Shown here: positions 1 through 9,302 of the stretch, in pieces | How positions within the stretch are numbered: the stretch's first letter is position 1 | Layout: the number at the start of each line of letters is the position of its first letter | Assembly: GCF_009833095.1 (NCBI RefSeq) | Contig: NZ_QRCB01000060.1 | Coordinates: forward strand, 1-41,587 | Reading direction: 5' to 3' | Length of the DNA stretch: 41,587 nt | DNA from: Nitrosomonas sp. JL21 | GTDB lineage: Bacteria; Pseudomonadota; Gammaproteobacteria; Burkholderiales; Nitrosomonadaceae | The notes under the pieces: generated by a model | What the model was told of the DNA's origin: nothing | Databases searched by the model: none | The model's input: only the letters and a program-made list of their open reading frames with translations | Translations under genes and position numbers: made by a program

Positions 1-1897
1 GCAGTAATTTGGCGCGGATGACAGCGCCGACTTCTTCATGCCAGATATCCGGCGAATTGATGTTGAATGAATAATTCCAGCTCAGCACATCACTGAAATT
101 CTGCGTGATGGTATTGCTGATATCGATGCGGTTCGAGCCCCGCAGTAACGTAATAAAGGTAGTATGCCGCAATGGATCTTCAGAGACTGACTTGAGTGTC
201 ACACTGACGGCTCCTATATTCTCAATCATCACAATTCCCTGCCGTCCTCCGAGATCATTGAGAGTTTTCCCATCAATTGCACGCACGAATTCCCGATCAC
301 CGCGCTTCTTGTCAAGAAGGCTCGTGATGGCGCCAGTGTTTGACACGGTGATGCGGTAGAAATCGTTTTCCAAGGTATTGTCGTCGACGGTCGCGGCATG
401 TGCAAAGACTGCACCCGCACCATTTCGGATTTCAAATACTTTATAACCGACCGGCGGCACGTCCTTGGCAAGAATCCTCAGATGAAGCACTCCATTCACG
501 GTGACATATTGCGACGGCACTTCTTCACCAATGGAAATATCGACCACGTGCACAGCGTTTTCAGTGGCAATAGGAAAGTCGGCGTAATCGGTGCGCGCCC
601 AGCTCAGGCTATTGAATACATAGAACCGCGGGTTGACGCCTTTTTTGGCGATCATACCGCCAAGCTGATTGCTGGCATCGTCGTACAATGTATCGACGTA
701 GGAAGTAATTTCGCCTTCGATCTTGCGCTGCCATTCTGCCCGCGCACCACGTGCGACCTGGCCATCGGCAGTCCAATTGTGTTCATAATACAGGCCGAAA
801 TTGAGCATGGCCTTATTGCGCGCCTCGCTGCGGCTGTCCATGAACGTCGGATCCTGCAGCGCAACCAGCGTCGCCATCGCATCTGCGCTGCGTAGCTTTT
901 CGACAGCACGTTTGATGCGTGCGGAGACTTCGGACATCGATGCGGAATAGAGTTCCCATTCATTGCCATAGCTGGCTGCAAAAGTTTCCAGATCGGCGCC
1001 ATGATGGGTTTCAAAATCCTTGAAAAAATCCAATTGATTGGATACGACAATCTTGCGTTTTGAAGTGGTCAGGTCTTTGGCGGTAGTCACAAATACATTA
1101 TCAGTAGTGAGTAGATCATCTTCGCCTTTTCCGAAAACGCCAATCACTGGGAAAGGATAGAGCGACTTGAACTTCGCATCATTGTCGATAAAATCGACGG
1201 CTGCATAAGCATCGCGTCCTTCGGCATAACTCCCAATCGCCGCATCTTCGTTATTGTTGATCAATTGATAGGAATACCATTTCATCAGAACACGGCTGCC
1301 ATCTGGACCACCCATGTAATAAATTTCACGGTCGCGGTTGCTCAGGTGCGGAACATGCGACGCGCAATTACACACCCCTTTCCATGAATATTTAGCACCT
1401 GATCCCGCCCACAACGAAGACAGGCCGTACGGCAGGGTCTGATTTTCCATCGCGATCGCAATCGGAAAATCGACATCATACGCGCGCTGTATCTGGCCGG
1501 GATAATACATGCCGCGCAGCACCGCTTCTGCCGGCGTGCCGCCATTGGACAGCACCAGCGCATTCAACGGCATGCTGAAATGACCGCTCTTGATCCGATT
1601 GATCAATCGTTGAAATTGAGCCGAGGTACGGTTCTTCTGATAAACCCACATCCAGAAGCTGCCATCCGCATTCCAACGGGCTTGATGATGCGAGGGATCG
1701 TTCCCGCTGGCATCCATCTGGTCGAGGTAATAATCGATCATTGTCAAAAAAGCATTTTCATACCCGGCTTCATCGGCGGTCCACATGTAGTCAGTATGAT
1801 CATCCGGGGCGAGATAAATCCGCTTCTGAGCGACAGCTGTTTGCGCATTGGTCAATAGAAATAGAAAAATCCAGCTTATGAAAAGCAAAAGCTTCAT
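1..1897 (-). CDS. Secreted glycoside hydrolase family 38 (alpha-mannosidase-like), C-terminus cut by window edge
   Basis: The reading frame is open without a stop from an ATG at 1897 down to base 1, so at least 632 residues are present and the C-terminus lies outside the window. Residues 1-23 form a signal peptide ending AVA before Q24, so export is likely. Just after it comes a His-x-Asp-x-x-Trp motif (H34, D36), the zinc-ligand pattern at the start of the GH38 catalytic domain. Further in, a stretch containing GNEWELYSAS and VSARIKRAVEKLRSAD resembles the helical mid-domain that follows the catalytic barrel, and the rest looks like the beta-rich C-terminal domain. GH38 enzymes hydrolyse alpha-mannosides and need a divalent metal. 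The natural substrate cannot be read from sequence. It follows prfA on the same strand after about 160 bp, so it may have its own promoter. I did not identify the nucleophilic Asp with certainty. Confidence 0.8.
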   Translation of the reverse strand, partial: MKLLLFISWIFLFLLTNAQTAVAQKRIYLAPDDHTDYMWTADEAGYENAFLTMIDYYLDQMDASGNDPSHHQARWNADGSFWMWVYQKNRTSAQFQRLINRIKSGHFSMPLNALVLSNGGTPAEAVLRGMYYPGQIQRAYDVDFPIAIAMENQTLPYGLSSLWAGSGAKYSWKGVCNCASHVPHLSNRDREIYYMGGPDGSRVLMKWYSYQLINNNEDAAIGSYAEGRDAYAAVDFIDNDAKFKSLYPFPVIGVFGKGEDDLLTTDNVFVTTAKDLTTSKRKIVVSNQLDFFKDFETHHGADLETFAASYGNEWELYSASMSEVSARIKRAVEKLRSADAMATLVALQDPTFMDSRSEARNKAMLNFGLYYEHNWTADGQVARGARAEWQRKIEGEITSYVDTLYDDASNQLGGMIAKKGVNPRFYVFNSLSWARTDYADFPIATENAVHVVDISIGEEVPSQYVTVNGVLHLRILAKDVPPVGYKVFEIRNGAGAVFAHAATVDDNTLENDFYRITVSNTGAITSLLDKKRGDREFVRAIDGKTLNDLGGRQGIVMIENIGAVSVTLKSVSEDPLRHTTFITLLRGSNRIDISNTITQNFSDVLSWNYSFNINSPDIWHEEVGAVIRAKLL

Positions 1898-2055
1898 GAT
1901 AGATTCCAGAGATCGAGCAGGTGAATGTACGGCATTTATCAGGAATGATAATGTCACCGAGGGGGCAGCGCTAAGAGGTTTACTTCCCAATCACCAGAAT
2001 TCGCTCAGGGATTGGCGCTAGGAGGCATAAGATGCCACAAAGGGGGAATGATTGA

Positions 2056-3135
2056 TTATTCCGCCACCGAAGCTGCCAATAGCTCAGCCTGATGTTCGGC
2101 CATCAATGCCGAGCAAAGTTCATCGATATCGCCATCCATAATCTGATCCATTTTATAGAGCGTGAGATTGATACGATGATCAGTTACCCGGCCTTGCGGG
2201 AAATTATAAGTACGAATGCGTTCTGAACGCTCGCCCGTGCCAACCAGTGATTTGCGCGTAGCAGCCTGTTCAGCGTGATGCGCGCGCATTTGCTTGTCAT
2301 GGATACGCGCCGCCAGAACACTGAGCGCCTGCGCTTTATTCTTATGCTGGGAGCGTCCATCCTGGCATTCCACGACGATACCGGTTGGCAAATGCGTCAC
2401 CCGCACAGCCGAGTCGGTTTTATTGATATGCTGACCACCCGCGCCGGAGGCACGGAAAGTATCGATTCGCAGCTCGGCAGGGTTCAGAATGACTTCGCTC
2501 ACTTCATCGGCTTCCGGCATCACCGCGACCGTACACGTTGAAGTATGGACACGTCCTTGTGTTTCGGTCACAGGAACCCGTTGAACGCGATGACCTCCGG
2601 ACTCGAATTTAAGGCGTGAATAGGCGCCCTGCCCGATAATTTTCGCAATGATCTCTTTATAGCCGCCGATATCCGACAAGCTTTGTGAAATAATTTCGAC
2701 TTGCCAACCGCGTCGTTCCGCATAGCGCGAATACATCCGGAATAAATTGCCGGCAAACAGCGCAGATTCATCTCCACCTGTTCCAGCACGGATTTCCAGA
2801 AAAATATTACGCTCGTCATTCGGATCTTTCGGAAGCAATTGCTTTTGGATTTCTGATTCGATCTTGAGCAGTCTTTCCTTGCCTGCTTGAATCTCGGTTT
2901 CGGCGAAAGCGCGCATTTCGAGATCGGCATGCATTTCACGTGCAGTTTGTATATCTTGCTCACTTTGTTGGTAAGCACGATACAGTTCGACGATGGGAAT
3001 GATTTCGGCATGTTCGCGCGTGAGCTTGCGGTAATTATCGAGATCAGAAGTTGCCGATTCGCTGCTCAAAAAATGGTTTAATTCTTCGAGACGCACACTC
3101 AAACGAGTGAGCCTATCCGTGATGTTTTTGTTCAT
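2056..3135 (-). CDS. prfA: Peptide chain release factor 1
   Basis: This 359-residue protein has the full RF1 length. It contains the universal GGQ peptidyl-tRNA hydrolysis motif (residues 233-235, in [10 protein letters not shown]) and, at 188-190, a Pro-Val-Thr tripeptide in the place of the PxT stop-codon recognition motif, which assigns it to RF1 (UAA/UAG) and not RF2. The N-terminal coiled region (about 1-105) and the [10 protein letters not shown] segment also fit the family. The start codon overlaps the hemA stop in an ATGA arrangement, so the two are probably translationally coupled, an order known from many proteobacteria. The methyltransferase gene prmC, which often follows prfA, is absent; a GH38 gene follows instead. 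Confidence 0.97.
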   Translation of the reverse strand: MNKNITDRLTRLSVRLEELNHFLSSESATSDLDNYRKLTREHAEIIPIVELYRAYQQSEQDIQTAREMHADLEMRAFAETEIQAGKERLLKIESEIQKQLLPKDPNDERNIFLEIRAGTGGDESALFAGNLFRMYSRYAERRGWQVEIISQSLSDIGGYKEIIAKIIGQGAYSRLKFESGGHRVQRVPVTETQGRVHTSTCTVAVMPEADEVSEVILNPAELRIDTFRASGAGGQHINKTDSAVRVTHLPTGIVVECQDGRSQHKNKAQALSVLAARIHDKQMRAHHAEQAATRKSLVGTGERSERIRTYNFPQGRVTDHRINLTLYKMDQIMDGDIDELCSALMAEHQAELLAASVAE

Positions 3136-4388
3136 TGTGGGCGGTGCAATTGATAAAGTCGATTGATTAACTCGACTAATTCCTCGCGTTCATCAACTGC
3201 TGCCTGATTCAATGTGCTGGACGGCATATGCAAGAATTTATTGGTGAGGCCGTTGCTCAGTGCTTCGATGACTTTTTGCGGATCCTCACCCTTTTCCAGC
3301 AATTTACTCGCTCGCGCGAGTTCGTGACGACGGTAGCGTTCTCCTTGATCGCGCAGTGCGCGTATGGTGGGAACCATCTCGCGAGTCGCCAGCCAGCGCA
3401 TGAAATCGATGACATTGGAATCTATGATGGTTTCCGCCTGAGCTACCGCATTCTGGCGGGAGTCTAATCCTTCTTTTACAATTTCTGCCAAATCGTCGAC
3501 ATAATAGAGAAAAACGTCATCCAATTCGGCCACTTCGGATTCAACGTCGCGCGGTACTGCCAAATCGACGATGAAAATCGGCCGGTGCTTGCGGATTTTG
3601 ATGGCACGTTCAACCATGCCTTTACCCAAGATTGGCAACGGACTGGCCGTGCAGGTCACGACAATATCATGCATTGCCAGTTGCTCGGGCAGATCACTCA
3701 AGGTAATCGCCTGGGCATTGCTAAACCGTTTAGCGAGGGCCTCAGCACGTTCGGTGGTACGGTTGGCAACGGTGATCTTTTTCGGATTACGGGCAGCAAA
3801 ATGATTCGCGCATAACTCGATCATTTCTCCGGCACCGATGAACAATACTCGCTGTTCCCCGATATCGCCAAAAATCCGCTCAGCCAAGCGCGCAGCCGCA
3901 GCGGCCATCGAAACCGAACTGGCGCCAATTTCGGTCGAGGTGCGGACTTCTTTGGCGACGTAGAAGGTGCGTTGAAACAGCTTATGTAATAGTAAACCCA
4001 ATGTGCCTGCATGTTCTGCTGATTTTACGGCACTTTTCAATTGTCCGAGTATCTGCGGTTCCCCCAACACCATGGAATCCAATCCGCTGGCGACGCGAAA
4101 AGCGTGCTTAACGGCTTTTTCGCGCGGCAATTTGTACAAATAGGGATCAAGCTGGCGCGTCGGCAGATGATGAAAATCCGCTAACCACGTCATGGCGTCT
4201 TCAGGACGATCAGTACAGCAATAAATTTCCGTGCGGTTGCAAGTCGACACAATGGCAGCTTCTTTGATTGGATTTCGTCCTACCAAGTCATGCAAAGCAT
4301 GTTCCATCGTATTTTCAGGAAATGTAACCTGCTCACGCACGTCCAGAGGCGCAGTATTATGATTGATGCCGAAAGCGAATAACTGCAT
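3132..4388 (-). CDS. hemA: Glutamyl-tRNA reductase
   Basis: HemA reduces glutamyl-tRNA(Glu) to glutamate-1-semialdehyde, the first committed step of C5-pathway tetrapyrrole synthesis. The chosen ATG at 4388 gives 418 residues and the usual [19 protein letters not shown] opening. A TTG fifteen bases upstream is in frame but would add an atypical extension. The catalytic cysteine sits in STCNRTEIY (C50), the same position as in the E. coli enzyme. Then come the substrate-binding [17 protein letters not shown] segment, an NADPH-binding Rossmann motif ([14 protein letters not shown]) and a C-terminal helical dimerisation domain. The stop overlaps the prfA start by four bases. No strong Shine-Dalgarno is visible before the ATG. 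Confidence 0.96.
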   Translation of the reverse strand: MQLFAFGINHNTAPLDVREQVTFPENTMEHALHDLVGRNPIKEAAIVSTCNRTEIYCCTDRPEDAMTWLADFHHLPTRQLDPYLYKLPREKAVKHAFRVASGLDSMVLGEPQILGQLKSAVKSAEHAGTLGLLLHKLFQRTFYVAKEVRTSTEIGASSVSMAAAAARLAERIFGDIGEQRVLFIGAGEMIELCANHFAARNPKKITVANRTTERAEALAKRFSNAQAITLSDLPEQLAMHDIVVTCTASPLPILGKGMVERAIKIRKHRPIFIVDLAVPRDVESEVAELDDVFLYYVDDLAEIVKEGLDSRQNAVAQAETIIDSNVIDFMRWLATREMVPTIRALRDQGERYRRHELARASKLLEKGEDPQKVIEALSNGLTNKFLHMPSSTLNQAAVDEREELVELINRLYQLHRPQ

Positions 4389-4446
4389 GAAAAATAATGC
4401 CAATCAATATGAAAATACAAGCAACGGTGATACTCAATAGTCGGCT

Positions 4447-4452
4447 ATTATA
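4447..4452 (-). promoter_or_regulatory. Possible -10 box upstream of hemA
   Basis: On the minus strand this hexamer reads TATAAT, a perfect sigma-70 -10 box, placed about 60 bases before the hemA ATG in an AT-rich gap. The hexamer at the expected -35 distance (TGGCAT, 17-bp spacer) is poor. creA lies upstream on the same strand, so read-through from creA is an alternative. Confidence 0.3.
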
Positions 4453-4515
4453 GTATTAGCTTTTATTAAATGCCATCAGTCGAAAAATTTATTTTTTATT
4501 TTTCCAATCAACTTA

Positions 4516-5007
4516 TTAATGCCACGGTGTCACTGGAATGATAGAGATGCTGTTTTTGGGCGAACCTTCGATGATTCTGTCGCTATAGGACAGATAAATC
4601 AGTACATTGCGTTTCGCATCATAAAATCGAACCACTTGTAAGGACTTGAACAGCAATGATGTGCTCTTCTTGAAGACTTCCTCGCCGTCTTCCTTGCCAT
4701 TCTTGACTTTCTCCGGCAAGGCAATGGGGCCGATCTGACGACAGGCAATGGAAGCATCCGAGGTATCTTCAGCCACGCCAACCGCGCCGCTCACTCCACC
4801 TTTTTTTGCACGGCTCAAATAACACGTCGCACCTGGAATATCGGGATCATCAAAAGCTTCAATCACGATTTTGTCATTGGCTCCGACTAATTTGAATACC
4901 GTTGAAACACTGCCGATGGTTTCCGCCAATACCGCAGTCGGCAGCAATGCAACTAAAAAGTACATCACGCTGATCATGAGGCGGTTAAATTTCACTGGAT
5001 ATCTCAT
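4516..5007 (-). CDS. creA: CreA family periplasmic protein
   Basis: A 163-residue protein with a cleavable signal peptide (residues 1-28, ending TAVLA before E29). The mature part begins [19 protein letters not shown] and contains the CreA-family pattern of a conserved [14 protein letters not shown] segment, a SRAKKGG stretch, a second cysteine in ASIACRQ, and the ending SIIPV. The function of CreA (YjjA/DUF1737-independent family) is unknown; in E. coli it is the first gene of the creABCD locus, but no creBCD genes lie here. The AGGAG Shine-Dalgarno before the ATG is strong. It is on the same strand as hemA, 127 bases upstream of it. Confidence 0.9.
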   Translation of the reverse strand: MRYPVKFNRLMISVMYFLVALLPTAVLAETIGSVSTVFKLVGANDKIVIEAFDDPDIPGATCYLSRAKKGGVSGAVGVAEDTSDASIACRQIGPIALPEKVKNGKEDGEEVFKKSTSLLFKSLQVVRFYDAKRNVLIYLSYSDRIIEGSPKNSISIIPVTPWH

Positions 5008-5085
5008 GGATTTTCTCCTGTTGAAAAAATGATTAAATGCATTTTGACATGAATATTACCTAATTTCCTACCTATCAGGAATGAA

Positions 5086-5565
5086 TTAAGCATTAATATC
5101 CACCGATGTTCCTACATTGACCGAATCAAAAAGCTCTATGAGGTCGTTATTTCGCATTCTAATACATCCGATTGATCCCGGTTTGCCCATTTCTACGCTA
5201 TCAGGGCTGCCGTGGATATAAATATAACGGCGCATGGTATCGACCCGACCCAGACGATTAAATCCGGGTTCACAACCCGATAACCATAGAATCCGGGTCA
5301 ATATCCAATCTCGTTGAGGATATTTCCGACCGAGTTCAGGGCTATAAATTTCACCCGTCGGCCGGCGTTTGATAAAAACGGTGTTGACCACTCGACCGCT
5401 ACCGATTTTTGCTCGAATGACATGTTTACCCAGCGGCGTACGAAAGCTGCCATACTCTTGGCCCGTGCCTTTCCTCGCAGAAGAAATCAAGAATTCTTTC
5501 TTAAGCCAGCCTCGGTCATCAATTAATTCAAGTTTCTGATTAGAAATATTAATATTTATTTTCAT
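5086..5565 (-). CDS. L,D-transpeptidase (YkuD fold) lacking a signal peptide
   Basis: The protein has 159 residues from the ATG at 5565; an in-frame TTG at 5601 would lengthen it, but ATG is preferred. The YkuD signature is complete: IHGSPDSVE with the conserved His (H118) and GSIGCIRMRN with the catalytic Cys (C134). The N-terminal half shows the usual strands of the YkuD barrel. YkuD enzymes make 3-3 peptidoglycan cross-links or attach proteins to peptidoglycan in the periplasm. The odd point is that no signal peptide or membrane anchor is visible at either start. Its start lies inside the end of tadA (17-base overlap), so the two are probably co-transcribed. Short YkuD proteins of this kind are known in proteobacteria, but their export route and substrate are unclear to me. 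Confidence 0.88.
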   Translation of the reverse strand: MKININISNQKLELIDDRGWLKKEFLISSARKGTGQEYGSFRTPLGKHVIRAKIGSGRVVNTVFIKRRPTGEIYSPELGRKYPQRDWILTRILWLSGCEPGFNRLGRVDTMRRYIYIHGSPDSVEMGKPGSIGCIRMRNNDLIELFDSVNVGTSVDINA

Positions 5566-6043
5566 TATGTCGAAGCCCGGAGTTTTTGCGTCTTTGCGCA
5601 AAAAATTGTTTTAACAATGCACTCGACTCTGGTGCTAGAATACCTCCCGACACTTGCAAGTGATGATTGAGTCGTATTTCTGCGGGTAGATCGATAACAC
5701 TACCGCACGCTCCTGTCTTAGGATCAGAAGCCGCATACACCAGCCGTTTGACACGTGCATGAAAAATAGCTCCCACGCACATGGCACAAGGCTCCAAGGT
5801 GACATACAAAGTGCAATCCAGCAAACGATAGTTTGACAAGTTAGCACCCGCATTCCGCATAGCCATCACTTCTGCATGCGCAGTCGGATCGGCGGTTGTA
5901 ATTGAGGAATTATAACCACGCCCCACCACTCTGCCATTTTGCACGATGACGGCACCGACCGGCACTTCATCGCGATGTTGTGCTTGATGCGCCAACTCCA
6001 ATGCAATGTGCATAAAATTGATATCATCATGATTCAGCGTCAT
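5549..6043 (-). CDS. tadA: tRNA-specific adenosine deaminase
   Basis: TadA deaminates A34 to inosine in the tRNA(Arg) ACG anticodon, letting one tRNA read CGU, CGC and CGA. The 164-residue protein carries the zinc-deaminase motifs: HAE (H56, catalytic E58) and PCAMC (C86, C89). The sequence around them (DEVPVGAVIV at the N-terminus, GGILAPE near the end) separates it from cytosine and guanine deaminases. It is divergent from prmB, with 155 bases between the two starts, and its 3' end overlaps the L,D-transpeptidase gene. No strong Shine-Dalgarno is visible. Confidence 0.95.
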   Translation of the reverse strand: MTLNHDDINFMHIALELAHQAQHRDEVPVGAVIVQNGRVVGRGYNSSITTADPTAHAEVMAMRNAGANLSNYRLLDCTLYVTLEPCAMCVGAIFHARVKRLVYAASDPKTGACGSVIDLPAEIRLNHHLQVSGGILAPESSALLKQFFAQRRKNSGLRHNENKY

Positions 6044-6198
6044 TTTTTATTGCACTCTGGCGAATAGCTCACGGAAGTAGATCAATTTTTGAAGAATATT
6101 TCTCGACAAGATTAATGTGACAGCCAACGTCTTAGCAAGCGATTTTTCAATCAGCCAGTCAGCGCTTTTTTAACATCAAAGCTTTTAATTACCAGACC

Positions 6199-7095
6199 AT
6201 GATTACTCAAAACCCTTCTCAATTACAAACCATACGCGATCTGTTCCGTTTCGCAGTCAGCCAGTTCAATAAAGCCGGCATTCATTTCGGCCATGGCTCA
6301 TCGAATGCCTATGACGAAGCCGCCTATCTTATTCTGAAAACCCTGCACTTGCCGTTGGATCAACTGGAACCTTTTCTGGATGCGCGAGTGGTCAAGGAAG
6401 AACGCGAACAATTATTGACCATCATCGAACGCCGCGTCACCGAGCGTATTCCCGCTGCCTATCTGACTCATGAAGCTTGGCTTGGCGATTATAGTTTTTA
6501 TGTGGACGAGCGCGTCATCGTTCCCCGTTCCTTCATCGCAGAGTTATTACAAACCCAATTGTCCCCATGGATTACCGCTCCCGACAATATCGCGTCGGCG
6601 CTAGATCTCTGCACGGGCTCCGGATGCCTCGCGATTCTGATGGCACACAGTTTTGAGAATGCCGATATCGATGCCGTCGACATCTCCAATCCAGCACTCG
6701 CCGTGGCGCATAAGAATGTGCAGGATTATGGCCTCACCGACAGAATCCGTCTGGTCGAGTCCGATCTGTTTTCAAATTTGTTAGGAAAACAGTATGACCT
6801 GATCATCAGCAATCCACCTTATGTCAATGCCGAATCCATGGCGCAATTACCCAAAGAATATTGCCACGAGCCTCAGAATGCGCTCGCGAGCGGCTTGGAT
6901 GGCTTGGACGCGACACATCAGATTTTGCAGCATGCGGCTCAGCATCTGACCTACTCAGGCGTGCTGGTGGTAGAGATTGGCCATAATCGCAATGTGCTCG
7001 AGCAAGTCTATCCGCATTTACCCTTCACTTGGCTCGAAACGAGTGCAGGCGATGGATTTGTCTTTTTACTGCGACGCGATCAGTTGCTGTCGTGA
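6199..7095 (+). CDS. prmB: Ribosomal protein uL3 N5-glutamine methyltransferase
   Basis: This 298-residue SAM-dependent methyltransferase belongs to the HemK/PrmC/PrmB group. The SAM site LDLCTGSGCLAI (about 136-147) and the catalytic NPPY (205-208) are present; NPPY binds the glutamine amide that is methylated. The N-terminal helical domain with the RIPAAYLT.EAW and YVDERVIVPRSFIAELL segments matches PrmB (methylates uL3) better than PrmC (methylates release factors). It stands alone on the plus strand, divergent from tadA. PrmC, the expected partner of prfA, is not in the window. Confidence 0.92.
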   Translation: MITQNPSQLQTIRDLFRFAVSQFNKAGIHFGHGSSNAYDEAAYLILKTLHLPLDQLEPFLDARVVKEEREQLLTIIERRVTERIPAAYLTHEAWLGDYSFYVDERVIVPRSFIAELLQTQLSPWITAPDNIASALDLCTGSGCLAILMAHSFENADIDAVDISNPALAVAHKNVQDYGLTDRIRLVESDLFSNLLGKQYDLIISNPPYVNAESMAQLPKEYCHEPQNALASGLDGLDATHQILQHAAQHLTYSGVLVVEIGHNRNVLEQVYPHLPFTWLETSAGDGFVFLLRRDQLLS

Positions 7096-7236
7096 TCACT
7101 ATATCTCGGCTGAATTATGCACCGATCGCTCGCCTTCAAAAGCGAACAATTGGGATACAAAAAACCAATCCCTATGACGTAAATCTCGTGAATCATTGAT
7201 GCACTGCCTAAGTTAACCCGCGTATCAGCAGGCTCC

Positions 7237-8058
7237 TCACCGCGCGATCAAACTGAGCAAGCGGCGAACTTCCTTGTCATTCAATTCCAGCCATTGTCCG
7301 CGTTTGATCCGCGGCGGCAGATTGATCGGACCGAAACGCACGCGCATCAAGCGGCTGACCGTCAGCCCGATCGCCTCAAACATGCGCCGCACTTCCCGGT
7401 TCTTACCTTCTTTCAGGATCACGCGATACCACTGATTGACGCCCTCACCGCCCTGCTCAGCCAAATAGGAAAACGCCGCCGTTCCGTCTTCCAACTCAAT
7501 GCCGGTCGTCAATTGGGTCATCTGCTCAGCAGTCAATTTGCCTAATAACCGCACGGCATATTCACGTTCCATTTCAAAGCGCGGATGCATGAGCTGGTTT
7601 GCCAATGCACCATCGGTGGTAAACACCAGCAGACCACTGGTATTGATATCCAAGCGTCCAATCGCAATCCATTTCGATGATCGCAAATGCGGTAATTTAT
7701 CGAATACCGATGCGCGGTCTTGCGGATCATGCCGGCTGACGATTTCACCTTCAGGTTTATGGTACAGCAATACCTTGGGCAAGCTCTCCTTCAGGTTCGA
7801 CCGCACAATGCGTTTCCCGATGCGCACCACATCATCGGTTCCTACGCGATCGCCCACGACAGCAATTTCGCCGTTCACGCTTACCCCGCCTGCAGCAATC
7901 AAAGCTTCCATTTCGCGCCGGGAACCCAAGCCTTTCTGCGCCAGGAATTTTTGTAATTTGATAGTGTCCGTTGGAGCGGTTGCTGCAGGTATACGTTGTG
8001 GAACGGCTTTGGGTTGACGATCAGAGGCTTTATTTTTTGCCGGTTTGATGATTTTCAT
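7237..8058 (-). CDS. rluB: 23S rRNA pseudouridine(2605) synthase
   Basis: A RsuA/RluB/RluE-family pseudouridine synthase of 273 residues from the ATG at 8058. An N-terminal S4 RNA-binding domain (KLQKFLAQKGLGSRREMEAL) is followed by the catalytic GRLDINTSGLLVFT motif with the nucleophilic Asp (D137), and by KEGKNREVRRMFEAIG near the C-terminus. The RluB type is favoured by length and by the basic N-terminal tail. Start choice: ATGs also exist at 8076 and 8217, but the longest version would overlap the divergent hydrolase frame. An AAGAAGG lies just before 8058, although very close to it. Confidence 0.9.
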   Translation of the reverse strand: MKIIKPAKNKASDRQPKAVPQRIPAATAPTDTIKLQKFLAQKGLGSRREMEALIAAGGVSVNGEIAVVGDRVGTDDVVRIGKRIVRSNLKESLPKVLLYHKPEGEIVSRHDPQDRASVFDKLPHLRSSKWIAIGRLDINTSGLLVFTTDGALANQLMHPRFEMEREYAVRLLGKLTAEQMTQLTTGIELEDGTAAFSYLAEQGGEGVNQWYRVILKEGKNREVRRMFEAIGLTVSRLMRVRFGPINLPPRIKRGQWLELNDKEVRRLLSLIAR

Positions 8059-8297
8059 AGCCTTCTTGATATGCATCTTACAATTGAATGACACTCGTCC
8101 TTGACACTGATCGGACAAAGCACTGGAAATCGATTTTAAATCATTTGGAGATTTCTCTTTGCATTTATCTTGCGCAAACCCATAGCGGCAGAGAAATCCG
8201 TTCCATCCCGAAACCATTAGGTAATCTGAGTCACTCCAGGCATAATCGCTTACCTCTTACTGCTGAGGAATCCACACTCATTATTAACGAACTCATC

Positions 8298-9296
8298 ATG
8301 CCTGCATCTTCAATTCCACGTCACACCGCACCCTATGTCGCACCCGCTTGGCTCCCCGGCGGAAATCTGCAAACGCTCTATCCGTATTTTTACAAACCCG
8401 CGCCCCGTTTCGATTACCGTCGTGAGCGATGGGAGCTCGATGATGGTGATTTTGTCGATGTCGACTGGACTCATGGATCTTTGGATGCACCATTAGTGAT
8501 TTTTTTTCATGGTTTGGAAGGTGGGTCGTCGAGTCATTATATCTTGAGCATCATCAACGACCTGAGCCATTATCGATGGCGCAGCGCCGTGATTCATTTC
8601 CGTGGCTGCTCCGGCCTGCCTAACCGCTTGTCGCGCGCCTATCATGCCGGAGATTCTGCTGAAATCGACTGGATGCTGCAGCGCATCCGCAGCCAAGCCC
8701 AATCCCATACGAAACCGCAACCGATCTATGTCATTGGTGTTTCCCTTGGAGGCAATGCCTTATTGAAATGGCTGGGAGAAAAAGGTAGGGATGCTCAAAA
8801 ATTGATCTCCGGCGCAGCCGCTATTTCCGTGCCCCTTGATTTAGCAGCAGCCGGCGCAGCACTGGATGTGGGCTTCAATCAAGTATACACGCGGCATTTC
8901 CTCAATACCCTCAAAGTCAAAGCACTCGACAAGCTCGAGCAATTCCCCGACTTATTCGATGCCTCGGCGCTGAAGAAATGCACATCCATTTACGACTTTG
9001 ATAACCTGGTGACCGCGCCGCTGCATGGTTTTCGCGGTACCGATGATTATTGGCACCAGTCCAGCAGCAAGCAATGGCTGGAACACATTCAAGTCCCGAC
9101 GCTAGTGATCAATGCGCAGAATGACCCTTTCATGCCTGCTTCGGTATTACCCACGTCCGAACAAGTATCGCCCGCGGTTACGTTGGAGTTTCCGGCAGAA
9201 GGCGGCCACGCCGGTTTCTTGCAAGGACCTTTTCCGGGAAAACTGAGCTGGTTGCCGAAACGGATCCTCAGCTTCTTTCACTATCAATGCATGTGA
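8298..9296 (+). CDS. YheT/ABHD-type alpha/beta hydrolase
   Basis: From the ATG at 8298 the protein has 332 residues and begins MPASSIPRHTAPYVAPAWLP, the usual start of COG0429 (YheT) hydrolases, followed by GGNLQTLYP. The oxyanion-region HGLEGGSSSHY, the nucleophile elbow GVSLGG (S149) and a late GGHAGF histidine complete the triad region; the acid is probably the Asp in INAQNDPF. The physiological substrate is unknown; family members act as short-chain esterases or lipases. An in-frame ATG at 8088 exists, but the extra 70 residues do not resemble the family and would overlap the rluB upstream region. The stop lies 6 bases from the convergent trhP stop. Confidence 0.88.
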   Translation: MPASSIPRHTAPYVAPAWLPGGNLQTLYPYFYKPAPRFDYRRERWELDDGDFVDVDWTHGSLDAPLVIFFHGLEGGSSSHYILSIINDLSHYRWRSAVIHFRGCSGLPNRLSRAYHAGDSAEIDWMLQRIRSQAQSHTKPQPIYVIGVSLGGNALLKWLGEKGRDAQKLISGAAAISVPLDLAAAGAALDVGFNQVYTRHFLNTLKVKALDKLEQFPDLFDASALKKCTSIYDFDNLVTAPLHGFRGTDDYWHQSSSKQWLEHIQVPTLVINAQNDPFMPASVLPTSEQVSPAVTLEFPAEGGHAGFLQGPFPGKLSWLPKRILSFFHYQCM

Positions 9297-9302
9297 TTTC
9301 GC

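Noticed and set aside
1968..2025. Imperfect direct repeat GCGCTAAGAGG / GCGCTAGGAGG
   Set aside because: Two copies of 11 bases with one mismatch can occur by chance; no link to a promoter was seen.
2022..2054. Tiny plus-strand ORF with AGGAGG then ATG (7 codons) near the prfA end
   Set aside because: It is too short to support and lies opposite the prfA terminus; the Shine-Dalgarno match is probably chance.
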